A stretch of 12,408 nucleotides of DNA from Bacteroidota bacterium (GCA_947462425.1 CANHPI010000042.1:1-12408), one strand, 5' to 3'. Shown: positions 1-10,000, counted from the stretch's first letter. The notes: generated by a model not told the origin, from the letters alone. Program-made: numbers and translations.

Positions 1-285
1 GCCGGCCTTTCCTTCGGGTCCAATGTAATAAGCAGTATTTACAATCAGTTCTCTGCCATATCTTACCATCTCACCAAATTCATCATGAGGTATAGTGCTA
101 GTATCCGGAACTGTCCATAATTCTTCGTTTACTGCAACTGAATCATTTTTTGTTTGTTTATTCGCAAGTTCGGTAGTTTCTTTGTATTCGTTATCTTTTG
201 AATCATTACATGAATAACATAAAACTAACAAAATGGAAAGACTAAAAAATAAATATGTTGTGTTTTTTTTCATGATTAATTTCAT
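1..285 (-). CDS. TsdA-like c-type cytochrome lipoprotein, N-terminal part (gene runs off the left edge)
   Basis: Reading the minus strand from ATG 285 (or the second ATG at 273) gives an open frame to the window edge. The first residues form a lipoprotein signal: a lysine-bearing start (MKKN), a hydrophobic stretch (YLFFSLSILLVL), then CYSCNDSKDN, where the second Cys is the likely lipidated residue. An acidic, polar linker follows, and then MVRYGRELIVNTAYYIGPEG. In thiosulfate dehydrogenase/TsdA-like and related SoxAX-type cytochromes, the pattern YG.ELI.NT..YIGP.G comes just before the first CxxCH heme site. That site would lie outside the window, so heme binding is inferred and not seen. 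ATG 273 gives the more typical signal peptide, while 285 adds four residues. The gene is divergent from, and overlaps, the plus-strand gene starting at 233. Its likely role is a membrane-anchored periplasmic electron carrier or a thiosulfate-oxidising enzyme. Confidence 0.62.
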   Translation of the reverse strand, partial: MKLIMKKNTTYLFFSLSILLVLCYSCNDSKDNEYKETTELANKQTKNDSVAVNEELWTVPDTSTIPHDEFGEMVRYGRELIVNTAYYIGPEGKAG

Positions 286-1924
286 TGTTACTAGCCGTGC
301 TCAATTTTTGCCCAAAGATGACGCAAAACTAAATTATAATCAAATTTATTTTGAATATCCTTATAATGAAAATGCAGTGTTTTATAAAGTATATCTTGCT
401 TTTGATTCTACTCAAACAAAAAGTGACTTTAAAAATTATTTTGTAAATACATATAACGATAAAACTCCCGCCACTCGAATAAACGATTTACAATTTGGAA
501 AAAAATATAAATGGTATGTTGAAACAAATTTAAAATCTGGAGAAAAAATTAATTCTGATATCCATTATTTTTCAATTTTAAATACTGTTTATAACGATAC
601 CACAAAATACAACGTAAAGCAATACTATAATAATAAGAATAAGATTGAAGATGGATTAATATGGTGCGATCATTTACACTGCGCATTAAATAGAAAAGGT
701 AAAGTTGTTTGGTTTATACCACCATTAAATTCAGATTTTAAGGAAGATAGACAAATTAGAGATTTTAGATTTCAAAAAAATGGAACTGTAACATTTATTA
801 GTGAACCGGAAGCTTATCATACAGACAGAGATTTGAATATTATTTGGAAAGGGCCAAATGATGGAAAAATATCTAAAGCAAAGAATGAATTTTACCATCA
901 TTGTTTTGAACTTTTGCTTAATGGCAATTATATGGCATTAGGCAATGAATATTTGGAGTTAGAGAGAACAGATTCGAAAGATACTGTAGCCAGAAAAGTA
1001 GAATTAGCAACACTAATTGAATATAATCGTTTTGGAGAAATTGTTTGGTCGTGGAAAATGATTGATCACTTCCCACTTGATTTGTTAGCATCTAATGAAG
1101 GAAACGCAGTAATGAATCCTCATTGCAATTCGTTTAGTATTGATAAAGAGAATAAATTTATCTATTTAGGTTTTCGTGATATTAGTAGAGTAATAAAAAT
1201 TGATAAGGTGTCTGGAAAAATAGTTTCTTCATATGGTAAAAAATTAAATAAAACTGACACAGTTTTGCACGAAACCTCTATTTTTAGTCACCCTCACGAT
1301 GCTACTATTTTAAGTAATAATTGGCTAATGGTGCTTAATAACAACGAGGTATCGAAAGGAAAAATATCATCTTTAGAAATAATGAATTTGCCCAATAATA
1401 CAACTAATAAAATTAAGTCTGTTTTCAGTTTTAAATTTAATTTTGATACATTAACCAATGGTAAATCCATGAAATTAGGTGGCGCCAAAATATTAACAAA
1501 TGGAAATTTTTTAATAAATGAAGGAGTAATTAACCGAATTATTGAAGTTACAAAAAGTAAAGAACTGCTTTGGGACTTAATGATTTATAAGAAAAATTCA
1601 GCTGCGCAAGAATGGAGTAATTTCCCTCAATACAATATTGACTATTCAACTTCACTTTATCCATATTACTTCTCGATTAACACTCCTAAAATTTTAAATA
1701 AAAAACTAACTATTACTATATTTAATGAAGGAGATTTTTCAGATACTTATCAAATAGATTTGATAGATGAAAACAATAATAGAATAATTTCCAATAAACA
1801 AACCTCCGTTGTAAATAAAAACAACTCTCAAGTTCATGTTTTTAAAATTGAAATATCGAGCCAATTCAAACTAAAAATCAAATCCATGAGTTCAGGAATT
1901 GTTAGGGAAGTTCATGTTAATTAA
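233..1924 (+). CDS. Exported arylsulfotransferase (ASST)-like beta-propeller protein
   Basis: This 563-residue protein begins with a Sec signal peptide: MERLKNK, a hydrophobic core, and a likely cut at SRA/Q24. Residues about 30-115 look like a fibronectin III-type strand domain (YKWYVE near 92-97). Residues about 140-480 match the ASST propeller pattern of repeated 'HH..ELL.NGN', 'G..VWSW', 'NPHCNS', 'VIKIDK.SGK', 'HPHDA' and 'GGAKILTNGNFLINEG' blades. His222/His223, His297, Arg315 or Arg319, and His353/His355 sit where bacterial aryl sulfotransferases place their catalytic histidines and arginine, so the fold looks intact. Residues about 485-563 form a further beta-rich tail without a T9SS signature. 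Known ASSTs move sulfate between phenols, but many Bacteroidota homologues are uncharacterised, so the substrate is unknown. Start 233 is chosen because the next ATG (272) would destroy the signal peptide. No convincing promoter or terminator was seen. Confidence 0.8.
   Translation: MERLKNKYVVFFFMINFIVTSRAQFLPKDDAKLNYNQIYFEYPYNENAVFYKVYLAFDSTQTKSDFKNYFVNTYNDKTPATRINDLQFGKKYKWYVETNLKSGEKINSDIHYFSILNTVYNDTTKYNVKQYYNNKNKIEDGLIWCDHLHCALNRKGKVVWFIPPLNSDFKEDRQIRDFRFQKNGTVTFISEPEAYHTDRDLNIIWKGPNDGKISKAKNEFYHHCFELLLNGNYMALGNEYLELERTDSKDTVARKVELATLIEYNRFGEIVWSWKMIDHFPLDLLASNEGNAVMNPHCNSFSIDKENKFIYLGFRDISRVIKIDKVSGKIVSSYGKKLNKTDTVLHETSIFSHPHDATILSNNWLMVLNNNEVSKGKISSLEIMNLPNNTTNKIKSVFSFKFNFDTLTNGKSMKLGGAKILTNGNFLINEGVINRIIEVTKSKELLWDLMIYKKNSAAQEWSNFPQYNIDYSTSLYPYYFSINTPKILNKKLTITIFNEGDFSDTYQIDLIDENNNRIISNKQTSVVNKNNSQVHVFKIEISSQFKLKIKSMSSGIVREVHVN
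341..372 (-). promoter_or_regulatory. Possible Bacteroidota promoter for the minus-strand cytochrome gene
   Basis: On the minus strand, TAAATTTG (348-341) fits the Bacteroidota -7 consensus TAnnTTTG exactly. A TTTT (372-369) lies 20 bases upstream, where TTTG is expected. Transcription would start about 45-60 bases before the ATG at 285 or 273. The motif lies inside the coding sequence of the divergent gene, and short AT-rich matches arise often by chance in this genome. Confidence 0.3.
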
Positions 1925-2125
1925 ATAATATGAAATAAATGAACCGCTTTTTTACCATTCAAATTCTTAATATTTTTTAAATAACAAGTATTCAAGATTG
2001 AGAAAAACCGACTAAAAGGCATTTTTATTTATAACTATATAAAAATCAATTATTTAAAATAAAAATTACGATTAAATTTTTAATTCAAAATAAGATTTTT
2101 TCAATTAAAGAAAACCTTAGAAAAG
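1925..2125. other. AT-rich spacer with no gene found
   Basis: This stretch after the ASST-like gene is extremely AT-rich and has no open frame of note, no strong hairpin followed by a T-run, and no RNA gene that I recognise. How transcription of the upstream gene ends is not visible. Confidence 0.5.
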
Positions 2126-2156
2126 TTTTTTAATAATTAAATAATTATTAAATTTG
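2126..2156 (+). promoter_or_regulatory. Likely promoter of the T9SS cargo gene
   Basis: TAAATTTG at 2149-2156 matches the Bacteroidota -7 element TAnnTTTG. A TTTT at 2126-2129 stands 19 bases upstream in the place of the -33 TTTG. The start codon at 2182 follows after a short A-rich leader (ATAAATAAATAAAAA), a type of leader seen in well-translated Bacteroidota genes that lack a Shine-Dalgarno sequence. Confidence 0.5.
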
Positions 2157-2181
2157 CCACAAACATATAAATAAATAAAAA

Positions 2182-3834
2182 ATGAAGAAAATTTACTTAA
2201 TGGCTTTAACTGCTGCATTTGCTATGTCGGTTAACGCCCAAACAACAATTAAAATAAAAAATCCTATTAGAGGAGAAAAAAAAGAAAATTTAAATGCTAA
2301 AGTATCCAGCCCTATGCAAGTTGCAGCGTCAATCGTTTGTAACACTCAGTATGTTGCAGGTAGTACAATGGATTTACAATTTACTTATACCGCTTCTAAC
2401 GCAGATTTAGAATTTGTGGATTTATTAACTCTTACATTTCCTGCAGGCATTACTCCTAACAGTTCTCCTGATGCAACTTTCCCTACTTCAAACACAGGTG
2501 GAGGCGCTGAAGCTTTAAATGCTCCTGTAGGCCAAGTTATTTCTTGGGGTGTTGATAACAATGATGGTTACGGTGGAATTATTTCTACTGCAACTGGTGT
2601 AAACTTTACAGTAAATGTTACTGTTGCTGCTGGTACAGCAGGTAACCAAACTCTTACTTTTGACGCATCTGGTGATGGCTATGGCTCTACTCCTGGCGAT
2701 TTAACAGGTGGTACTTGCGTAATTTACCCTGCAGGTGCTGCATTAGTTGATATTAAAACAATTTTTGTTCAACCATTTAACTTATCTAGTTTATCAAACT
2801 GTAATTATGGTTTAGATACTTTAGTTGCTCAAATTACTAATATTGGTTCTACAACTGAATCAAATATTAATGTTTCTTATAGTGTTAATGGTGGTACAGC
2901 AATGATGACTGTTGTTCCAGGTCCGTTAGCTCCTGGCGACTCTACCTATGTTTTTTGGTTACCTGCATATGATTTTTCAGCAACTAATACTTATGATTTA
3001 AAGGCATGGGTTGCTCAAGCATCTGATGTTAATTTAGCAAATGATACTACTACATTATCATTTTCAAATAATGTATCAATTCCATTAACTTCTTCAAGTT
3101 ATGTAAACGGTATTGAAACTGCAGCAAATGTTGCTGATATTTCTGTTCAAGGAACTGCTGCTAATTTCACAGGTTTATCTACTGGTACTTTTCATAGTGG
3201 CCTTCAAGCATTATTTACAACTGTTGCTGCTACAAATCCTGCGGGAACTTATAGTATGATTGTTTCTTTACCTTGTATGGATGTTGTTAACGGTGAAACT
3301 TACCGTATTTCTTATTGGAGAAGAACAAACGCTACAGCTGGCGGTAATGGTATGTCTGGTTTAGTTACTGGTACTAGTGTATCTGCTTTAACTACAGTTT
3401 TAAAACCATTATCTTCTATTACTCCATTAACTACTTGGTTAAAAGATTCAGTTGATTATGTTGCAACAACTACTGAAACTCGTTACTTTGGTATTTCTGC
3501 TTCAGGTACTGTTGCGGCTGCAACACAAATGAATGTTCGTTTAGATGATATTAACATTACAAAAGTAACAAGTGGTGTTGGTATCAAAACAATTTCTAAT
3601 AACAATACAATTTCTATTTTCCCTAACCCAACTAGTGGTATTTTAAATGTTACTTCAACTGAAGCAAGTTCTTCAATAGAAGTAATTAATGTTATTGGAG
3701 AAAAAGTTTACTCTAATACTTTAGTTAAAGGAAATAACAGTATTGATTTATCAGGTTTATCTAACGGTGCGTATTTCGTTAAAATAAATTCTAATAACCA
3801 AATCACAACTAAAAAAGTTGTTTTAAGTAAATAA
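2182..3834 (+). CDS. T9SS-exported multidomain surface protein with type A C-terminal sorting domain
   Basis: This 550-residue protein starts with a clear Sec signal peptide (MKKIYLMALTAAFAMSVNAQ, cut after Ala19). Residues about 51-190 form a Gly/Thr-rich beta domain with DNNDGYGG near 125-132, which could bind calcium. Residues about 200-298 resemble a CARDB-like Ig fold (ITNIGSTTESNINVSYSVNG, then LAPGDS). Residues about 304-462 resemble a 'choice-of-anchor'/MAM-type jelly roll (SLPCMDVVNGETYRISYWRR, ending LDDINI). Residues about 472-550 are a type A T9SS sorting domain: ISIFPNPTSGILNV, then GEKVY, GAYFVKI and the basic end TTKKVVLSK. The protein is therefore predicted to cross the outer membrane by T9SS and be cleaved and attached to the surface or released. 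No catalytic domain is visible, so an adhesin or structural role is inferred. It uses many Ala/Gly/Thr/Val codons ending in T, unlike its Lys/Asn/Ile-rich neighbours, which suggests high expression. Confidence 0.85.
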   Translation: MKKIYLMALTAAFAMSVNAQTTIKIKNPIRGEKKENLNAKVSSPMQVAASIVCNTQYVAGSTMDLQFTYTASNADLEFVDLLTLTFPAGITPNSSPDATFPTSNTGGGAEALNAPVGQVISWGVDNNDGYGGIISTATGVNFTVNVTVAAGTAGNQTLTFDASGDGYGSTPGDLTGGTCVIYPAGAALVDIKTIFVQPFNLSSLSNCNYGLDTLVAQITNIGSTTESNINVSYSVNGGTAMMTVVPGPLAPGDSTYVFWLPAYDFSATNTYDLKAWVAQASDVNLANDTTTLSFSNNVSIPLTSSSYVNGIETAANVADISVQGTAANFTGLSTGTFHSGLQALFTTVAATNPAGTYSMIVSLPCMDVVNGETYRISYWRRTNATAGGNGMSGLVTGTSVSALTTVLKPLSSITPLTTWLKDSVDYVATTTETRYFGISASGTVAAATQMNVRLDDINITKVTSGVGIKTISNNNTISIFPNPTSGILNVTSTEASSSIEVINVIGEKVYSNTLVKGNNSIDLSGLSNGAYFVKINSNNQITTKKVVLSK

Positions 3835-3854
3835 TTATATTCTTAAATATAATT

Positions 3855-3886
3855 AAAAGAGGCTGCAAATTGCAGCCTCTTTTTTT
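3855..3886 (+). terminator. Strong intrinsic terminator of the T9SS cargo gene
   Basis: AGAGGCTGCA (3858-3867) pairs with TGCAGCCTCT (3871-3880) around a three-base AAT loop, and seven T residues run from 3880 to 3886. The A-run at 3855-3858 can pair with the T-run and extend the stem. It begins 21 bases after the stop codon and is the only textbook rho-independent terminator in the window. Confidence 0.93.
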
Positions 3887-3927
3887 GTTGGTAAAATTAA
3901 TGAGTCAAATCATTTGAACATGTGCTA

Positions 3928-4014
3928 ATGCATAAAAAACATTTTTATTCATTAATATTATGCAAATTCTTGTTAACTAGCATCTTTATAACAAATAAAT
4001 TAGACTATTTTTAG
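3928..4014 (+). other. Short ORF upstream of and in frame with the giant gene (28 codons)
   Basis: ATG 3928 opens a 28-codon frame (MHKKHFYSLILCKFLLTSIF and eight more residues) that ends at TAG 4012-4014, two codons before the TTG where the giant protein is thought to begin, and in the same frame. The peptide has a basic start and a hydrophobic middle, a little like a signal peptide. It may be a leader peptide, a chance ORF, or a sign that the true 5' end of the giant gene differs from the reading given here. Confidence 0.2.
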
Positions 4015-4015
4015 T

Positions 4016-4023
4016 TAAATTTG
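4016..4023 (+). promoter_or_regulatory. -7-like motif TAAATTTG overlapping the predicted TTG start
   Basis: The octamer fits TAnnTTTG exactly, but its last three bases are the TTG proposed as the start codon of the giant gene. No good -33 TTTG lies 19-21 bases upstream; the nearest candidate, TTTA at 3985-3988, is 27 bases away. It is either a chance match or evidence that transcription begins inside the currently predicted coding region. Confidence 0.2.
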
Positions 4024-7000
4024 AAATTACATCTGAATTATATTATAAACATATTTAGTTCAAGTAAAATACGCTTCAGATATTTACTTGTTTTTTTAGC
4101 AATTATATATTGCTCAAAATCATATTCACAGATTAAAAATGAAAATGATTTAAAAAAACAAGCTGAAAAAAAATTTGAAGAAGAAGATTACAAATTAGCT
4201 TATAATTTATATGCTCAATTAGTTTCCTTATACCCAAAAGATCCTGACTATAATTATAAATTAGGTGTTTGTATGTTATATACAGAGCCTGATAAAAAGA
4301 AACCTTATTCCTACTTACAAATTGCGGTAAATAGCAGGATGGATGCCTCAAAGGACGCCAAATTTTATTTAGCTAAAACCTACCATATTAATTATAGATT
4401 TGACGAAGCCATAAAGCTTTATACAGAATATAAACAAATTGGCAGTGTGGCATCAATTAAGAAATTACAAGTAGATAGAGAAATTCAAACTTGTAAAAAC
4501 GGAAAAAAGTTGCTTTCCAATTTTACAGAACTAATTGTAATCAATAAAAAACAACTGAATGAAGATGATTACTTTAAAGCATATGATATAAAAGATATCG
4601 GTGGAAAATTATTAATTAAGCCAGATGACTACAAATCGATTTATGATAAAAAGAAAAAAGATAAATCTGTAGTTTACCTTCCTAAAACGAATGACAAGCT
4701 ATATTACTCCAGTTATGGAGAGGATGGAAAAAGTGGAAGAGATATTTATGTGGTAAATAAACTATCCGATGGAAGTTGGAGCAAGGCACAGATACTTCCG
4801 AACACTATTAATTCGGAATATGATGAAGATTATCCATTTTTACATCCTAACGGTAAAACACTTTACTTTAGCTCAAAAGGTCATAATAGTATGGGCGGAT
4901 ATGACATTTTTAAAACAACTTTTGATGAAGTATCTCAATCATGGAGTTTACCTATTAATTTAGAATTTCCTATTAACTCGCCTGATGACGATATTTTATT
5001 TGTTACAGATTCACTTGAAAAAACAGCCTTTTTTAGCACAGGTAGATATAGTCCTGTTGGTAAGTTAGACGTTTTAAAAATTAATACTGAGCGCGTGCCA
5101 ATGAATTTTGCTGTGCTTAAAGGTACTGTGCTTAAAGAAGAAGCATCGCAAAGTTTGAAATCAAAAGTAACCGTAAAAAACTTGTTAAACGGGGAAATTG
5201 TTGGTTCTTTTCAAGCTCAAGATAACGGTGATTACAATATGCAATTACCTAATGGTGGAAAATTTATTTTTACAGTTGAAACACCCGGCATTTCAACACA
5301 ATCAAGCGAGATACAGATACCAGTTGCTTATACTTTAAAACCATATAAACAAGTTATTTCATATGATAATAAAATACTAAAAATTATTAATTATTTTGAT
5401 GGAACAATTGATGATGAAAGTTATTCGATGATGCTTGATCTTATTGAGAAAAAAGCAAAATTAGATGTTAATGAAAATGATCCTTCAATTGTAAGTGTAC
5501 CAAAAGACGATTTAAATAATAATATTGCAGCAGATACTAAAAATTTAAAAACCGCCAGCACATTAAAACCCACAGTAGTTGGTGATGAAAGCGAGGCAAC
5601 AATTCAGAATAAAAATAAAAATGCAACAAATGAACAGTTATTAGCTATAGCTAAATTAGATGCAATAGAAGCTTCCAATGAAGCCAAAAAATTAAAACAA
5701 GAAGCGTTAGATGCTTTTGGATTAGCTACTCAAAAAACCGCAGAAGCAATAGAAAAGCAAAAAGAAGCTGATCAGGCATTAGAAATTGTAACTAATATTG
5801 TAGATGTAGCTAAGAAAAATGAAGAACTAGCAAAGGTAAATCTGTTACAAGAAGAAGCCAAAATGGCTACAGTTGTATCAAATATAGCCACCAATATGGC
5901 TAAAAAACTTGAAGTAGATGCTGATATTCAGCAAAAAGAAGCAGACTTAACCAATCAATACATTAAACAATTAGATGTTATTATAAAAAATAAAAACAAT
6001 AAAGATGCACTTGAAAAATTAGAAAATATACAAAAGGAGATAGACGATTTATCAAAACAAAAAAATCAATCTGATGAATTATATACATCATTAAAAGCTG
6101 AGTCTGAATTTAAAAAACAAGAATTACAAAACTCCAAAAACAAAAGCAACACTATTACTGACGAAGTAACTGCTTTAAAAATTGAATCAGAAAGTTTAGA
6201 AAACGATTTAGCAAACGAAACTGACAAATCTATTAAAGAAAACATATCTGCACAGTTAAAGGAATTGAAAATTGAAATTGACAGTAAGAATAAAGATTTA
6301 GCGACTAACAACCAAAAAATAGAAAATCTTAAAAGCGAATTAGATGGAGTTAATCAAGAATTACAAATTGCAGCGACGATATTAAACGAAAAAACTGATG
6401 AACTTGCAATTACAAATGAGGTTGAAAATACAGGAATTAAAAAAAATCAAAACATAAACACAGATGAACCTAATGCAAATACTGTTAAAACAAATTCAAT
6501 TACAAATGAAAGTAGTAGCAGTCCGTCAAATTTAACCTATCAAGAAGTTGTAAATTCTTACAGTTCGAAATTAAATTCAAAAATTATTGATACTACTAAT
6601 CCAGAAGAAATAAGTAACAAGAATGATATTCTGATGTCGTATAATCGAGATATTAATAGCTTACTAACGATTGACAAAAATGCGCTAGCTAATGCTAAAA
6701 ATTCTAGCGAAAAGAAAGCGTTAAGTGAAGAAATAAACAACTTAGAAAACCTAAAATTAGAAAATCAAAAATCTATTAGTTCAAATAACGAAATTATAAA
6801 GCAACTCACAACAAATGCATTAGCTGATAAATCTTCAAACGCTCAAAATACCGCATCAACAAGTATTAATTCAAGTGCTTCAAATAAAAATGCAGATGGA
6901 AATGCCATCATTAACGAACCAGATAGCAATAAACTAGCAACAATAAATACTATTGATAATTCATCTGAAAGTAAAATGGCCAATAATCAAACACCTGCTT

Positions 7001-10000
7001 CCACTAATACAAAAAGTAGTAGCGAGGTTTTAAAATCAATTAATTTAGCTGCCGGAAACGACAAAAGCGCTTTCTTAAATGAGTTAAATACATTAAAGAA
7101 AGAACTAGCAGCGAATTCAGATGTTGCTGATCTGGTTTTTAATTATAATCCATATTTAGAAAATTCATCGGCCATTCTAAAAAAAGTAGCAAATCAAAAA
7201 TATAAGGATGCAAAACTAATGGAGCAAAATTTAAATTCTATCCTTTCTAAAACAGAAACAGCAATTAATGGTAGCAGTCTTGTTAGCTCAGCAGATTTAG
7301 TCAATCAAGCTGAAAAATTAAGTAATACTGCTTTTGATCAAAGGAAAGAATCTGCAACGAAAATAGGTGCAGAAAAAGATGCCCTGATAAAACAAGCCAT
7401 TGAAAATGAAAAATTAGCGATTACTAAAAAATTAGAAGCAGCAATCATTGCACAAAAAGAAAACAAAGCAAAATTTGAAATTAATACTACAAATTTAACT
7501 GAGTTGCAAAAATTAACCGATACTAAAACAAGCGATGAGATTTCGCAAGCAAATATGCTTTTTGATGAAGCTGCCATTAATTTTAAGCAAGCCCAAAATA
7601 TGCGGGCTGAGTCAGAGTCATATCCAACAGGTGCAGCAAAATTAGGTGGATTAAGTAATGCTGAAGAAAAAGAAAATGAAGCTTTATCAAAACAACAAAA
7701 AGCCATTACTATATTATTAAAGACAAATCCTAACTATCAATTAAAACAATTAGATAAAGTTGATAATCCATCAGAGGCAATTGCAAACATAAATAATGAA
7801 ATTCTTAAAATATCACAAGCACAAATAGAAGCTTATTTTGCATTGAGTAAGACCAACCAAAACGAATTTAAATTACAAAATGATAAGCTATTGAAAAACC
7901 CCGCATTTAAAAATCCCGGAAATAAACAAGCTCAAGATTTAAAAACAAAAGCTGATAATTTAATTAGCGAGGCAAAAACATTCATTGGACAATCTTTAAA
8001 TGCTAAAACTGCTTCCGAAAAGGCAGACCTATTATTAAAAGCAAATGAAAAAGAGATTGAAGCAATCAAGGCTTTAGCAGAATCTACAAATTTAATATTA
8101 GGAAAAACGGATTTTGCTGTTGCCAATAAAAATGATGTAAATGCTACTTCTAAAAACAATAATGGTAAGGCCAATGAAGGAACAATAAACAATAATAACC
8201 AAACTGGTAATGAACAAAATCCTCAAAAAGTTGAGAAAGTAATTGCAGTTATTACAAATTCTTTAACAACAAATAATGAAGATCAAAATACGGAGAAAGG
8301 AGATGACGGAAAAGTAGAAAATGATAATGGACCAATTACAAATACTTTAGTTACAAGTAACGAAAATAAAAATGTAAATATCGTAAATTCTGAAGCAACT
8401 CCTGCTCTGGCAAAAGAAAGTAACACGGTAAATAATATTAGTGATGAAGTCTTAAATTTAAAAAACAACTTAAATAACAATAGTAAGGTTGCAGATTTGA
8501 TAAACTATAACAATTATAAAACGAGAGATGCCGTATCATTAAAAAATGAAGCTGATGAAAAAATAAATACTGCGTTAAATCTAGATAAACAAATTGAATT
8601 GGAAATAGATAATGTTACTCAATTATTAGCAAAAACAACATCACTTAGTAATTTAGATCAAAATACAATTTCTTCTATTCTTTTGGAAGCAGAGAAGTTA
8701 AATGATGATGCTTATTCATTAAGAAAATCGGCTGCTACGAAAACTGGGGCCGAAAAAGATAATGATATAAATAATGCTAAGCTACTAGAAGCAAATGCTA
8801 TCAGTAAAAAAATAGAGTCTGCTAATAAACAAGAACAATTAAACAATGCCACCTACAAAGCTAACGAGGAAAGTTTGGAAGATTTAGCAGCATTGGCAAA
8901 AGGAAAAAACATTACTGAGCTAAGCTCAGTTGATATGCTTATCAATGAAGCAAAATTATTTTTACAACAAGCCAAAAAATTAAGAGAAGAAACAAAAAAT
9001 TATCCAAGCGAAAGTGCTAAACTTGGTGGCTACAGCAATGCTGAAGAAAAAGAATTTCAAGCATTATTTAAGCAACAAGCTTTATTAGATATTTACAAAA
9101 AGCATTTTCCAAATTATGTTACCAAAAAACCAAGCTTAACTTCAGAAAACACTGAAGCTATTTCGAAATTAAATGAAATAAAAACAAAACTTAACAACAA
9201 TAACCAAATACACATTGATGGTTTAATTTTATTAGCTCAAGCAAATGAAAAAGAATACAAGAATCGTTTGCTGGAATTGTCAGAAAATTTGCTTCCGATG
9301 CAGCTTAACTTAAAAAAGCAAGCCCAGGAAAATTACAAAAAAAATCAAGAAACAATAGTACAAGCAAATCAAAGCATGGACTTAGAAACAAAGAAAAATT
9401 TAATGATTAATGCAAATAAATTAGGGCAAGAAGCCATTAATTTATTAAATCAAATAACAGATTCTATTAATATTAGCGATAATTCTGCAAGTACTATAAA
9501 CAATAACTCCATTGAGCCATTGACAAATATTAATGAGCCTGCAACAAATGATAAATTAAATAACACTAACTCTAATAATAATGCCGTAAACACAAATACA
9601 ACTGCAGCCGTTACTGTTAAAACAAATGCAACTAAAACTGGAACAACAACAACTATAACTACAACAACTACAATTACTACTACAAAAACCGCAAATAATC
9701 CAACTGTTGCTATTACTACATCAAAAACAAATTCACCTACTTTGAAAATTAAAGTAGAAGGTTTAGAAGTAAAAAACAACGATGCATACACTACTGAAAA
9801 ACCAATTCCTATTGATGAAAAAATTCCAGATGGGCTTGTGTTTAAAGTTCAAATTGGGGCTTTTAAAGCACCTTTACCAAATAACACGTTTAAAGGATTA
9901 TCTCCTGTAATTGCTCAAACTACACCAAGTGGTTACGTACGTTATATGGCTGGTAATTTTGAGAAATACACAAGTGCTAACGCTGTAAAAAATGACTTAA

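Noticed and set aside
192..200. TATCTTTTG as a -7 element for the ASST-like gene
   Set aside because: It has one extra base against TAnnTTTG, and the upstream TTTG at 181-184 is far too close to act as a -33 element.
4111..4113. Cys31 of the giant protein as a lipidated cysteine
   Set aside because: The preceding residues IIY do not fit a lipobox, which needs a small residue at -1, and SYS/Q37 is a better signal peptidase I site. A lax Bacteroidota lipobox cannot be fully excluded.
4769..4963. Plus-strand frame of 64 codons inside the PD40 region
   Set aside because: It is out of frame with a conserved, recognisable propeller domain and shows no protein-like motif of its own.
7338..7706. 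Minus-strand frame of 122 codons rich in Ala, Phe and Ser
   Set aside because: It is a shadow of the Glu/Lys/Ala-rich helical repeat A on the opposite strand, where coding signals are clear. The same reasoning removes the other minus-strand frames inside the giant gene.
9450..9791. Minus-strand frame of 113 codons with long Val/Ile runs that looks like a membrane protein
   Set aside because: It is the antisense reading of the Thr/Asn-rich linker: ACA/ACT codons read backwards give Val-type codons. It has no start context, lies wholly within the giant gene, and resembles no known family.
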